DNA from: Pseudoalteromonas sp. R3
Lineage (GTDB): Bacteria > Pseudomonadota > Gammaproteobacteria > Enterobacterales > Alteromonadaceae
Assembly: GCF_004014715.1 (NCBI RefSeq)
Contig: NZ_CP034835.1
Coordinates: forward strand, 2,170,001-2,234,000
Length of the DNA stretch: 64,000 nucleotides
Reading direction: 5' to 3'
Both the position numbers and the translations under genes were made by a program. Under the pieces are notes generated by a model. That model had not been told where the DNA came from. It ran no database searches and saw only the letters and a list, made by a program, of their open reading frames with translations. This document shows, piece after piece, positions 26,880-35,604 of this stretch; position 1 is the first letter of the stretch; each line of letters starts with the position of its first letter.

Positions 26880-27268
26880 CTGTGATAATATCCTGTTGCT
26901 TTTTTCTTTTTATCATCTGGATAATTTATTTGGCGAACACCGCTCAGCCAAGCCTTTTTTTTGAACTTGTGAAAATTATTCCATATGGAGATAAAGTTGG
27001 CCATTTCGTATTGTTTGGTACCCTCACTTTATGCGTTAACGTTGCCAGCAAATTTAAAGTTTTCAAGCTCGGTACGATTGATGTCTTTTGGGGCACAGCC
27101 GCCGTGTTTGTTTTTGCCACAGTGGAAGAATTAAGTCAGTATCTTATACCAACGAGAACTTTAGATATGCATGACTATATTGCTGATATGGTGGGAATTA
27201 TTCTCTTTACGTGGTTATCAAGGATTTTGTTGAATAGCAGTTTAATCACAACAAGAGGGCACTCTTAA
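26867..27268 (+). CDS. VanZ-like membrane protein
   Basis: A 133-residue protein with about four membrane helices. The VanZ-like pattern is clear: GDKVGHFVLFGTLTL, then EELSQYLIPTRTLDMHDYIAD before the last helix. VanZ-family proteins are small integral membrane proteins, one member of which raises teicoplanin resistance; most have no assigned function. It overlaps the secreted protein gene upstream and its stop is directly followed by the GTG of the next gene. Confidence 0.82.
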   Translation: MYKLTVIISCCFFLFIIWIIYLANTAQPSLFFELVKIIPYGDKVGHFVLFGTLTLCVNVASKFKVFKLGTIDVFWGTAAVFVFATVEELSQYLIPTRTLDMHDYIADMVGIILFTWLSRILLNSSLITTRGHS

Positions 27269-27787
27269 GTGGAACGTTCAATAACGAAAATAAGTACAGC
27301 ATTAACCTCTCACACTATAAGTGAGGTGTTCTTTGGTGCATCCGGCATTAGTGTAGCTAATGAGTCAACTTTGGCCAGGCTACAAATAGGCTATAGCATT
27401 CACCCCGATGGCTCAGATTTAACGGGAACAGAAGAGGGAAGTTGGCATCAAAGCTGGGTTGTCATAGCTACTGACAGTGAATTGGGCGACCCGTTTTTTG
27501 TTGATACAAGTGATCCTATGATGCCGGTTTATACAGCTATGCATGGCGAGGGGGAATGGATCCCAGAGCAAGTTTCAACTTCATTGAATTCTTTCTTGGA
27601 GTCGCTTTTGTATCTAAACAAACTCAGTAAGCAGAGCTTTGCTCAAGTTAGCCCCGATGAGAATACAATTACAGACCCCAGAGAGCTCGCTATTATTGAG
27701 CGTCAATTGCAAACTATTTCGGGCGAAACTGAGTACTGGGAATACTTCATGGAACAACACAGGGAGTGGGTTGAGGACCATGAGTAA
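27269..27787 (+). CDS. SMI1/KNR4 (SUKH)-like protein
   Basis: A 172-residue acidic cytoplasmic protein. The middle carries the SUKH pattern: GYSIHPDG, WHQSWVVIATDSELGDPFFVD and PVYTAMHGEGEW before helices with SLNSFLESLL. SUKH proteins are often immunity proteins against contact-dependent or polymorphic toxins, but many are free-standing housekeeping proteins. No toxin gene is adjacent, so an immunity role is unproven. The GTG start follows the upstream stop immediately, with AGAGGG as ribosome site. Confidence 0.7.
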   Translation: MERSITKISTALTSHTISEVFFGASGISVANESTLARLQIGYSIHPDGSDLTGTEEGSWHQSWVVIATDSELGDPFFVDTSDPMMPVYTAMHGEGEWIPEQVSTSLNSFLESLLYLNKLSKQSFAQVSPDENTITDPRELAIIERQLQTISGETEYWEYFMEQHREWVEDHE

Positions 27788-27838
27788 GGTTACGCTCAGC
27801 TATTTGTTGATGTATTTTTCACCAAAGCTATTATAAAA

Positions 27839-28177
27839 ATGATTGAATTGTTTTTAACCTCGGCATTAGTCAGTTTTATTGAAACTGAAACATATGTGGT
27901 TGAATCTTGCATTGGTGAGCCGTTCCAGTTGGTGGAGCATGTAAATCCCGCCTGGCCATTACATACAGAACACCTTGAGGAGGTCGCTTTTGTCCATATT
28001 CGGGCGACGGTTGACAATAGCGGCAAGTTAGTTGGTTATCACATTAATGATTCTAAAATGAGCCGAGTCTTCAGCCGCGAGTCAATTAGGGCTTTAAAAA
28101 ATTGGCGGTTTAACGCGTCAGAACACGCTCACCGATGTTTTGATGTCACCTTTAAATTTGATTCAGATAAACGATAG
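27839..28177 (+). CDS. Free-standing TonB C-terminal-like domain protein
   Basis: A 112-residue protein. Residues about 35-112 resemble the TonB C-terminal domain: NPAWPLHTEHLEEVAFVHIRATVD, then GKLVGYHINDS and SRESIRALKNWRF. The proline-rich spacer and a clear transmembrane anchor of true TonB are missing; the N-terminus (IELFLTSALVSF) is only weakly hydrophobic. It may be periplasmic, with a role other than energising receptors. It lies behind the SUKH-like gene and 13 bases before a frameshifted membrane gene. Confidence 0.65.
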   Translation: MIELFLTSALVSFIETETYVVESCIGEPFQLVEHVNPAWPLHTEHLEEVAFVHIRATVDNSGKLVGYHINDSKMSRVFSRESIRALKNWRFNASEHAHRCFDVTFKFDSDKR

Positions 28178-28189
28178 GAAAAAGGCTGT

Positions 28190-28530
28190 ATGTGGATGCT
28201 GATACTTCTGCCTATAATCTACGTGATTATTGCTGGCCTGATTGTCTTATTTGGCTACAGCAAGTCCGAAAATCTCAGCTTAAAGAAAAAATGGCGTTGC
28301 GAAGTGGCCTGTTAGCTTGTTTTTTTAGCCCGGCATTTATTTGGGTGTTCCCGTTTTCTTTTCCTGCCCCTGCAATCATTGCAATGGTATTAAGCGTGAT
28401 AAGTCTTTTCGCAGCTGAGCCATCAAGGCTCCTGGTGGGAACACTTGCCTTCGCATTTATACCTTTTTTACTATTCTGGTTGGTTTATTTTGGTGTGTAT
28501 ATGCTGGCTTTAAGGCTAAGGGCATTGTAA
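28190..28530 (+). pseudogene. Small membrane protein interrupted at an A6 run
   Basis: ATG 28190 opens a frame with one membrane helix (LILLPIIYVIIAGLIVLFGY) that stops at 28313-28315. The next frame, from the A6 run at 28286-28291, reads MALRSGLLACFFSPAF and has two or three more helices up to 28530. One added A would give a single 113-residue protein with evenly spaced helices. It could be a sequencing error, a mutation or phase-variable gene, or a ribosomal slip on AAG AAA AAA. No family recognised. Confidence 0.55.
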
Positions 28531-28568
28531 GAAGCACGCCTTAAACTCACCAGCTGCATAGAAACAAA

Positions 28569-28584
28569 GCGGCCTGTCGGCCGC
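28569..28584 (-). terminator. Terminator after the phospholipase gene
   Basis: Stem GCGGCC / GGCCGC with a 4-base loop, followed on the minus strand by TTTGTTTC. It also lies downstream of the convergent membrane gene and may serve both. Confidence 0.6.
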
Positions 28585-28615
28585 CAAAAAGTCTCAGGGC
28601 TATTTAAACTCATGG

Positions 28616-30427
28616 CTATTTAAACATTGTCTGGATCCGTTCTCGCTCCGTGTTTGTCGCGTAACTGGTGGAGTGAGCAAACAGGTTCATTAAGGGCGCT
28701 TCCATATGAGTTGCAAATAAAACCATATTAGGAAACTGATTATCCAGAGGCGTTGGAGGGTAGAGTTTTGGGTGCTGTTTACGAACGTTTGAAAAGTGCG
28801 TAGTGTATGAGTCTAGTTTTGCTCTTACATCCGGTTTTAGCGTTGCTTCAAATGTTTTATTCGGGCCATAGTGGATCAACAGCCACTTAATGGTACGAGG
28901 TTTAATGTCAAACCAGGTATTTTCCATCACCTCTATGGCGTCGTTGAAGTAAACCGCAGGTCTGGTGTAGTTGTCCATGCTGGCCCATAGCTGTTGTAAA
29001 AATGGCTGGAAAAGTGCTGAGTCAAATATCTGGTTGTGTCTGAAGTAGCGAATGCCTTGCCCCTGTAACTGAGCTTCAGTGAGATTTGCATATTGATGAT
29101 AGCCAATCGATAACCCTGCTTTATTGCCTGTGTGCTGGTAAGGAGTATATCCAAACAAAGTGGGTAACCACATATCAACCACAATATTCCAGCTGTTGTC
29201 TGAGTTATCTGGGTCACGGTAAACACTTTGCAGGGCGTTTGAGAACGACAGCACCTGATCAATATCGTCAAAGGCAAGCAGGTTGGCGATACCATTGTCT
29301 TCAATGCCACCGCCATCCGCAAAGCGTGCAGCCACACCCGGCTTTTCCTCAGCAACATCTGCCGCTGACCAGTAATTATATTTAGGATCTATGCCATCCA
29401 TTCCTTGAATGGCCGTTGCAAAAAATGCACTGCTATTGGCGGTAATATCAGCCAGTGAAAATGCTGAGACCTGATTGTCATTATTCAGGGGCAGTTTAGC
29501 ACTGATGCTGGACTTGGCAGAGGAGGTGAGTTGAGTGTCAAAACAATAACTGGACACTAAACCGCCACCAACCTGTTGTAAATCAGTAGCCGTCGTTTCC
29601 ACAGTTCCTAAGTCTTCAGCAAAGATGCCTGTTGCGATAGCGGTGCACTGGACGGGCGCCAGCATATCACCGGTTTGCGGGTTTGTATTCGGCGTAATAA
29701 ATGCGGCTGTATTGCACAAATGGAACGGTCGTTTTATACGCCCCTCGCTTTGCTGATATGTGTGCACTGTGTCAGGTAACCCCGGGTTCTGTGCCTTTAT
29801 GTATGCTGCATCTGCCTGATTATACGCAAACCATGCGGTTTCTATGACTGGCGTCATAAGTCCGTCGAAATGAGTGGAAGACAATCCCGATGGTTCCAGA
29901 ATGTTCTTTGCTATTTGATAATTCCAGATCCGGTTATTTGGAAAGTATGGGTTAACAAATAACTTTCCAGCCGAATACGCCATGTTATCCCACTTAATGC
30001 CATCCAGAGTGACGGTTGTGCCGAGATAGCCCGATGGTGCGTAATCTAAAGTACTCACTGTCAGCGTGGAAGGATCTTCTACAAAAGGGCCGAGAAAAGT
30101 CGCATCGTCTATATGATCCGGTAGATAAGTAAAAGGTACAACTGCCCAGCTCCCGCCAGATACCGTTGAAATTGCCCGTGCCTGCCCGAGCACACCCATA
30201 TCGTTGAGTGCTCGCATCTGACCTAGTGCAGCAATCATGGCAATGGAACCGCCACCGGAAAAGCAAATACCGACGTTGCCAGGTGTATTACCTTGAGTAA
30301 CGAAATCAGTGGTTTTGTTACTGGTCTGGGTTGCTAACCAATTACCACTGACCTGAATGTCTGACCATTTACGTTTATGCCATGCAGGATCAGTTTTGGT
30401 TTGACCATTTGGGATTTGTTGGCTCAT
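28616..30427 (-). CDS. cPLA2/patatin-like phospholipase
   Basis: A 603-residue protein without signal peptide. The lipase core shows an oxyanion loop FSGGGSIAMIAALGQ near residues 49-63, the nucleophile motif STVSGGSWAVVP about residue 85, and the catalytic Asp in ARFADGGGIEDNGI in the second half. The Ser/Asp dyad and the spacing are closer to eukaryotic cytosolic phospholipase A2/lysophospholipase than to short bacterial patatins. It would hydrolyse phospholipid acyl ester bonds. The start at 30427 has AGAGGA at good spacing; the frame extends 27 bases upstream. It is convergent with the 26370-28530 genes. A secreted effector role is possible but no secretion signal is seen. Confidence 0.8.
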   Translation of the reverse strand: MSQQIPNGQTKTDPAWHKRKWSDIQVSGNWLATQTSNKTTDFVTQGNTPGNVGICFSGGGSIAMIAALGQMRALNDMGVLGQARAISTVSGGSWAVVPFTYLPDHIDDATFLGPFVEDPSTLTVSTLDYAPSGYLGTTVTLDGIKWDNMAYSAGKLFVNPYFPNNRIWNYQIAKNILEPSGLSSTHFDGLMTPVIETAWFAYNQADAAYIKAQNPGLPDTVHTYQQSEGRIKRPFHLCNTAAFITPNTNPQTGDMLAPVQCTAIATGIFAEDLGTVETTATDLQQVGGGLVSSYCFDTQLTSSAKSSISAKLPLNNDNQVSAFSLADITANSSAFFATAIQGMDGIDPKYNYWSAADVAEEKPGVAARFADGGGIEDNGIANLLAFDDIDQVLSFSNALQSVYRDPDNSDNSWNIVVDMWLPTLFGYTPYQHTGNKAGLSIGYHQYANLTEAQLQGQGIRYFRHNQIFDSALFQPFLQQLWASMDNYTRPAVYFNDAIEVMENTWFDIKPRTIKWLLIHYGPNKTFEATLKPDVRAKLDSYTTHFSNVRKQHPKLYPPTPLDNQFPNMVLFATHMEAPLMNLFAHSTSYATNTERERIQTMFK

Positions 30428-30710
30428 CTCAATTCCTCTTTGATTTGTGTTCAACCGCTCGTCGGGCTAAAGCCTAGTCAAGGTTTGCCATTGGCTGTAT
30501 TACAGTAGATTACAATTACTAACCACGAGCGAGGCTGGGTAGCTTTTATTTATTTCAAATAAGTGGCCGTGACATATCGCTCACAAGTCCTGCGCGCTGT
30601 AAATATGATTGGAATAAATTGTAAGTGATTGATGATTGCGAGGCTAAATGGTACTGTTCTCGCTATTCATTGCCATGGTTAAAGCTTTTGTGCAGTACTA
30701 AGGACGAGTT

Positions 30711-31112
30711 GTGAGCTATATACAAGTCTATATGCTGGTTATGTTCTGCGCATTTATAGTCTGCTCTGTGGTCTCATTTTTTAAGAAACGAGCTCGGCGA
30801 AATAAATCTGAAGACAATGCTAATGAAGACAATGTTCAGACACCCAAGTGCGAGAACAACAAGCCAGCTATCATGTTGGACTATGATGAGAGTCTTGCAA
30901 GAGAGCTAGAACACAATCCATTATTCCTGTCTGTGTATAGCGACTGTGAAAAAGCTCAGGCAGAGTTTTTCAAAGATCCAGGGGCTTTTTCTGCGCTTGT
31001 TATGGATATTATGGATGTTGTAAATCGCCACGCAATCAGGCACAGAGAAATCGACGTCAATCTATGGTCAGGCATTATATTAAGAAAAATGTTTCCTGAG
31101 CGATATAAGTAG
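30711..31112 (+). CDS. Single-helix anchored protein, unrecognised
   Basis: A 133-residue protein starting at GTG 30711 (AAGGA seven bases before). One N-terminal membrane helix (MLVMFCAFIVCSVVSFF) is followed by a basic patch and a cytoplasmic acidic domain (YDESLARELEHNPLFLSVY, FKDPGAFSALVMDIMD). No family recognised. It is followed after eight bases by another small membrane gene. Confidence 0.55.
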   Translation: MSYIQVYMLVMFCAFIVCSVVSFFKKRARRNKSEDNANEDNVQTPKCENNKPAIMLDYDESLARELEHNPLFLSVYSDCEKAQAEFFKDPGAFSALVMDIMDVVNRHAIRHREIDVNLWSGIILRKMFPERYK

Positions 31113-31120
31113 CTCGAAAT

Positions 31121-31327
31121 ATGTTGCGCACTGGCAGTGACCAGCTTGAGCTAAGGTACTGCCATTGGAACCGATTAGGAGAAAAATTGCTAGTCGCATT
31201 TGTTATCGCCGTCGTGGGGTTAGCCATCATGTTGGTTATGGAAAAGGTTTCTTCTAGATCTTCTCAGCCAAACAGTGACCGTAGTCCATCTGAAATTGAG
31301 TCGATTTCTCCTGAGCAAGTAATCTAA
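31121..31327 (+). CDS. Small single-helix membrane protein, unrecognised
   Basis: At most 68 residues, with one helix (LLVAFVIAVVGLAIMLVM) and a Ser-rich tail. The start is uncertain: ATG 31121 has no good ribosome site, while TTG 31187 follows AGGAG and would give 46 residues beginning right at the helix. Its stop lies 6 bases before the next, frameshifted gene, so the three small genes from 30711 probably form one operon. Confidence 0.45.
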   Translation: MLRTGSDQLELRYCHWNRLGEKLLVAFVIAVVGLAIMLVMEKVSSRSSQPNSDRSPSEIESISPEQVI

Positions 31328-31333
31328 CGGATT

Positions 31334-31884
31334 GTGAGGATAATACCCAACGAATCAGGGGAGTTGATTATACAATTTCCAGATAATGAGTATCGCTTGC
31401 TTTGTTTAAGTATCCCAGAAAGGCTTTTGGCTGGCAAGCGCTGGCCTATCCCTGTAACGCCAAGAGATTTACGTTTACGCCAGAAAAAGTATCCTTAGAA
31501 TTTGGCGGTGAGCTGGATGCGGACTATCTGTTTCTTAATTCAAAGCAAATAGAGCCTGAATTGCTAGCAAGACAGTGGCTCGGGCTTTGCCGCAGAAATC
31601 AAGCACCGACGGATCGTCATCCTACCCATCATGTTTTTTCTGTGTCTATAGCGCCTTTCAGCGAAAAGCTCTTTGCTATCAGTCAGTCTATAGGAGGAGG
31701 GATCGCAGACACCGGGGGCGGACAAAGTTACACACTGGAGGAGCTGTTAACCTGGCAGAACTGGAAAATTCACTTTGAACTTTCGGGCTGTTCATGGGCC
31801 ATCCCAGTCATCGAAAATAGCCAAGATAAAAAAAACATGATAAACACGCTGATTACAGAGGCCTGCAAAAGGAAGGGCATGTAA
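31334..31884 (+). pseudogene. Unrecognised ORF with single-base frameshift in a T4 run
   Basis: One frame from GTG 31334 encodes MRIIPNESGELIIQFPDNEY and continues to PERL; a second frame takes over near 31425 with FGWQALAYPCNAKRFTF and runs to 31884. One added T in the T4 run at 31425-31428 joins them into a 183-residue soluble protein. The C-terminal half has a Gly-rich stretch (SIGGGIADTGGGQSY). No family recognised and the start codon is tentative. Mutation or sequencing error cannot be told apart here. Confidence 0.5.
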
Positions 31885-32001
31885 ACATGATGCAAGGGCA
31901 TAGTACGCGCCTAGCTAATCGGACTTCTTTTTCCTGCTACGCCAGTTATAGTGCGGGTATATAAGAAAGTCAGATGTAAATTCGCATCAAGGAGCTAATT
32001 T

Positions 32002-32853
32002 ATGAGCAACATCTATACAATCCGCACTATGACTCGTGCCGAAGTTGATCTCGCGGTTGACTGGGCTGCACAGGAAGGCTGGAATCCCGGGCTAGAGGAT
32101 GCGCAATGCTACTATCAGGCTGATCCGCACGGGTTTCTTGTAGGGGTTTTGAATGATGAGCCTATCGCTGTAATCTCTGCGGTCAAATATGATGATTTCT
32201 TTGGATTTGTCGGATTCTATATTGTTAAACCTGAATATAGAGGGCGGGGTTTTGGTTTGAAAATCTGGCAGGCCGCCATGGCCAGGCTTGACGGGTGTAA
32301 TATTGGTTTGGATGGTGTGGTCGAACAACAGGAAAACTACAAAAAGTCAGGTTTTACTTTGGCTTATTCCAATCGTCGTTATCAGGGTAGTAATCAGCGG
32401 CTAGCAGTTCGAAGTACAGCAGAAATGACTGAATTGAACGCATTACCGCACAAAACAATAGAGCGATTTCTTGAGCCATTTTTCCCGGTACAAAGAACCC
32501 GGTTTTGGCATGCCTGGCGGGTACAGAGCAATGCAGTATCTGTTGGTTTGTTGATTGGAGGAGAATTACAGGGAGTTGGGGTTATCAGGCAGTGCCGGGA
32601 TGGCTATAAAATAGGCCCTTTGTTTGCCCAAAATGCACAGCAGGCTGAGGCTATAATTAGCACATTGAGCTCAAAAGTCACCGGTGATTGTGCCGTTTAC
32701 CTGGATGTGCCAGCATGTAATTCATCCGCGATTGGACTTGCGGAAAAACTTAACATGACACCGGTGTTTGATACGGCACGAATGTATACGCAAATGGTGC
32801 CTGATATTGGCATAGAAAAAACGTTTGGCGTAACATCGTTTGAAATTGGTTAG
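32002..32853 (+). CDS. GNAT-family N-acetyltransferase
   Basis: A 283-residue protein. The first half is a GNAT domain: LAVDWAAQEGWNPG at the start, GFYIVKPEYRGRGFGLKIWQ as acetyl-CoA-binding motif A (R/QxxGxG/A type), and ENYKKSGFTLAYSN as motif B. The second half is a further acetyltransferase-like lobe ending in ARMYTQMVPD, as in the Acetyltransf_18 type. It would move an acetyl group to an amine; the substrate is unknown. AAGGAG precedes the ATG. Single-gene unit. Confidence 0.85.
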   Translation: MSNIYTIRTMTRAEVDLAVDWAAQEGWNPGLEDAQCYYQADPHGFLVGVLNDEPIAVISAVKYDDFFGFVGFYIVKPEYRGRGFGLKIWQAAMARLDGCNIGLDGVVEQQENYKKSGFTLAYSNRRYQGSNQRLAVRSTAEMTELNALPHKTIERFLEPFFPVQRTRFWHAWRVQSNAVSVGLLIGGELQGVGVIRQCRDGYKIGPLFAQNAQQAEAIISTLSSKVTGDCAVYLDVPACNSSAIGLAEKLNMTPVFDTARMYTQMVPDIGIEKTFGVTSFEIG

Positions 32854-32866
32854 TCAAAGAGCAGAA

Positions 32867-32888
32867 ATGGCGCACATCAGTGCGCCAT
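32867..32888. terminator. Hairpin between convergent genes
   Basis: A perfect 9-bp stem (ATGGCGCAC / GTGCGCCAT) with a 4-base loop lies between the acetyltransferase stop and the end of the opposing secreted protein gene. Confidence 0.65.
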
Positions 32889-32897
32889 CATATCAGA

Positions 32898-33329
32898 TCA
32901 CAGGCTGATGCTGTGTCTTAACGTTACTTCACAAGGGTCGCCATCGCGTCCGAACGCCGACTGAATGAATAGCTCATCACCTTGCTTTAGATTGGTCAGA
33001 ATTGCTTTAGTTGTGTCATATCGACGTTTAGCAACCTGATCATTAAAGTTATTCGAGCTATCTTTGTTTACATCGTAATAAATGTTACAGCCACCTGTGG
33101 CACCGTCATTGGTCGTCCACGAAAAGTTGATGGTGTAGTTGGAAACACTGTAGTTAAACTTCGCGTTCTGGTTTTGCGAATAGGCGTCACCAATGTTTAC
33201 TGTTGTCCAACGTGCTTGTGGTACACCCGGACGAGGTTGCTCTTCAATACTGACACCAAGAGAGGCGGCCTGAGCAGCACCAGTTAGAGTAAGGGCTGCC
33301 AGAATTAACGACGTTTTTAGAACTTTCAT
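32898..33329 (-). CDS. Small secreted protein, unrecognised
   Basis: A 143-residue protein with a clear signal peptide (TSLILAALTLTGAAQAA, cleavage at AQA). The mature part looks beta-rich (YSVSNYTINFSWTTNDG) and contains two Cys that could form a disulfide (GGCNIYY and DPCEVTL). No family recognised. The start at 33329 follows AAGGA at good spacing; an ATG 24 bases upstream has no site and adds residues before the signal peptide. Confidence 0.65.
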   Translation of the reverse strand: MKVLKTSLILAALTLTGAAQAASLGVSIEEQPRPGVPQARWTTVNIGDAYSQNQNAKFNYSVSNYTINFSWTTNDGATGGCNIYYDVNKDSSNNFNDQVAKRRYDTTKAILTNLKQGDELFIQSAFGRDGDPCEVTLRHSISL

Positions 33330-33352
33330 TATAAATTTCCTTATGTAAGTCA

Positions 33353-33383
33353 AACGCGCTTGTATCCAAATGACAAGCGCGTT
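33353..33383 (-). terminator. Hairpin downstream of cvfB
   Basis: A perfect 11-bp stem (AACGCGCTTGT / ACAAGCGCGTT) with a 9-base loop, 45 bases after the CvfB-like gene stop and just before the next gene's ribosome site. Confidence 0.65.
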
Positions 33384-33427
33384 CGCATATTAGGGAAATT
33401 CAAGTTGAATGTAAAATTAAAATTGTA

Positions 33428-34270
33428 TTAATTTTTACTTTTTGTTTTCAAAAGTGAAATTGATGTGGCCTCAATTTGGATCTTTTCCTGCTTGAACAAA
33501 CCACCAATGGCCTTCTTAAAATTGGCCTTGCTGGTGGAGAAGGTTTTTTTGATCAATTCAGGATCTGACTTGTCGCCCAATGGCAAAAAACCATTGTTCT
33601 CTTCCAGCTTTTGAAGGATCAGCTCGCCCAGCTCTGAAATCTTATCCATGCCAGGTTTTTCAAGTAAGATATCAATTTTGTCGTCTTCATGAACCTGTTT
33701 AACATAACCTATCATGCGCTGGCCTATGTACATACGCTTAAACACGGTATTAAAAAACACCATGCCAAAATGTTGTTCATTAACAATAACCTTATATCCC
33801 AGGTCAGTTTTTGCTACGACAATCAGTTCAACTTGCTCAAATTTTTTGTACTGAGCAGGCGTTTTGTTCAGAAATTTACCCAGGTTACTTGAGGCACACA
33901 AACGCTTGCTGGCATTGTCGAGGTAAAGCTTAACCAGGTAGCTGTAGCCTTCGCGCATTTTTGGTTTCTGCTCGTTGTAAGGTGCCAATACATCTTTGCT
34001 GATACCGAGATCTAAGAATGCACCCACTTTATTAATTTGTTTTGCGCGTAGCAGGGCAAACTGACCTAACTGAGCGAGAGGCTTCTGCGTGGTTGCACAG
34101 GGGTGGCCTTGATTATCACTAAAGACAAACACTTCAACGTTGTCACCTGCTTCCAAATGATCGGGCAGCTCTTTAAGCGGCAGAAAAACGTCGCCATGCT
34201 CCTTGCCATCCAGGTATGCGCCTTCGGCACAGATCTCTTCGATCATTAAAAACTGAGTAGTACCTAGCAT
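33428..34270 (-). CDS. cvfB: CvfB-like S1 RNA-binding protein
   Basis: A 280-residue protein of the CvfB/YitL family. Several S1-type OB-fold segments follow each other: GAYLDGKEHGDVFLPLKELP, NKVGAFLDLGISKDVLAPYN, a third near FGMVFFNTVFKRMYIGQRM, then a C-terminal winged helix (GFLPLGDKSDPELIKKTF, SKANFKKAIGGLFKQ). CvfB binds RNA and influences virulence genes in staphylococci; in gammaproteobacteria the role is not known. The gene follows the DEAD-box helicase with 2 bases between stop and start, so the two are one RNA-related operon. Confidence 0.85.
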   Translation of the reverse strand: MLGTTQFLMIEEICAEGAYLDGKEHGDVFLPLKELPDHLEAGDNVEVFVFSDNQGHPCATTQKPLAQLGQFALLRAKQINKVGAFLDLGISKDVLAPYNEQKPKMREGYSYLVKLYLDNASKRLCASSNLGKFLNKTPAQYKKFEQVELIVVAKTDLGYKVIVNEQHFGMVFFNTVFKRMYIGQRMIGYVKQVHEDDKIDILLEKPGMDKISELGELILQKLEENNGFLPLGDKSDPELIKKTFSTSKANFKKAIGGLFKQEKIQIEATSISLLKTKSKN

Positions 34271-34272
34271 AT

Positions 34273-35604
34273 TTATTCCTCGGTTGGCTTTTTAGGTTTT
34301 CTTCTTAGTGGTGCGTGCCCATCGACATCAAATGGTGCCGGGACGGCCTTTTTAGGTTGTTGCGGTTTTCGTTTGGGTGCGCGTTTTGCTTTGGCTTTTG
34401 TGTTCGCTAATTGAGGCTTTGCATTTTGTTTCGGTTTGGTCGCTTTTGGCTTAAACCCTTTAAATTTAGCTTCCAGCCCCTCGACTGCCTGAAACTGAAC
34501 TGATTCTTTCAGATAAGCTGCAATTGCCTCATAGCTTTTCCAGTCCTTAGGACCGACAAAAGAAATCGCGTCTCCTTTAAAGCCGGCGCGGCCTGTACGG
34601 CCAATTCGATGCACGTATTCTTCAGCCTGCTTTGGTAAGTCGAAATTGATCACGTGTGATACGTTAAGCAGGTCAAGGCCACGAGAAGCAACGTCTGTGG
34701 TAACTAACACCTTATACAGACCACGGCTAAATGCGTCCATGATGTCCAGACGTTTACTTTGTGCCAAATCGCCCGCCAGTGCAACTGCTTTGATGCCAAG
34801 TTCGTTAAGCATTTCGCTGAACCGAACTGTATCCTGACGCGTTGCCGTGAAAATAATGCATTGCTTAACGTTATCCTGTTGTACGAAGTGCTTTAACAGC
34901 GCCTCTTTGTGATCCAGGTGGTCGGCAAAATACATCGCCTGACGAATATCATCATGCTTTTCATTACTACCGCTGAGCAGAATTCGCTTGGGTGATTTGA
35001 GCAGATCTCTGGAGGTGATTTCAATTTGAGCATGCTCAAGCGTTGCTGAAAATAATAAAGTCTGACGAAGTCGGTGATCGGCTGCCTGGTTAATGGTCGA
35101 AAGTTGTTTTTCAAAGCCTAAGTCCAGCATACGGTCGGCTTCATCAAAAATCAGTAATTCAAGACCATGAAGTTGTAAGCTGCGCTGTTCTATATGGTCA
35201 GTAATACGACCGGGCGTGCCGATCACAAAGTGAGGATCTTTACGCAGGGCTTTTACCTGATCATTAAAGTTCTCACCACCTAGCACTTTAGTGCAAGACA
35301 TCGCGGTACCGGCAATTAATAGGCGACATTGGTTAAACACCTGCGTGGCCAGCTCACGAGTGGGTGCTACGATGAGTACACGAGGGTCGCGTTTACTGAG
35401 CGCTTTTTGTTTCATGACTCGCTGTACAGCGGGCAGCAGAAAAGCCAGAGTTTTTCCTGAACCTGTCTTTGACTGTGCAAAGGTATCGTGCCCGGCAAGG
35501 GCTGTGGGAATGGCCTGAGCCTGGATCTCGGTTGGGGCTGTGATCCCCTGGTGTTCTAATTGTTTTTCAAAGCGCAGGTCAAGACCCAGTTCGGAAAATC
35601 TCAA
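34273..35604 (-). CDS. DEAD-box ATP-dependent RNA helicase
   Basis: A 443-residue helicase. All core motifs are present: Q motif (PTEIQAQAIPTAL), motif I SKTGSGKT, Ia PTRELA, Ib GTPGR, II DEAD, III SAT, V TTDVASRGLDLL and VI HRIGRTGRAG. The last 60-70 residues are a Lys/Pro-rich tail (KRAPKRKPQQPKK) that likely binds RNA. The core resembles RhlE/SrmB-type helicases of ribosome assembly or mRNA decay, but I do not assign a specific name. It heads an operon with the CvfB-like gene. Confidence 0.93.
   Translation of the reverse strand: MRFSELGLDLRFEKQLEHQGITAPTEIQAQAIPTALAGHDTFAQSKTGSGKTLAFLLPAVQRVMKQKALSKRDPRVLIVAPTRELATQVFNQCRLLIAGTAMSCTKVLGGENFNDQVKALRKDPHFVIGTPGRITDHIEQRSLQLHGLELLIFDEADRMLDLGFEKQLSTINQAADHRLRQTLLFSATLEHAQIEITSRDLLKSPKRILLSGSNEKHDDIRQAMYFADHLDHKEALLKHFVQQDNVKQCIIFTATRQDTVRFSEMLNELGIKAVALAGDLAQSKRLDIMDAFSRGLYKVLVTTDVASRGLDLLNVSHVINFDLPKQAEEYVHRIGRTGRAGFKGDAISFVGPKDWKSYEAIAAYLKESVQFQAVEGLEAKFKGFKPKATKPKQNAKPQLANTKAKAKRAPKRKPQQPKKAVPAPFDVDGHAPLRRKPKKPTEE

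Noticed and set aside
31121..31186. N-terminal extension of the small membrane protein from ATG 31121
   Set aside because: Not excluded, but the TTG at 31187 has a much better ribosome site; the shorter form is noted as the likely alternative.
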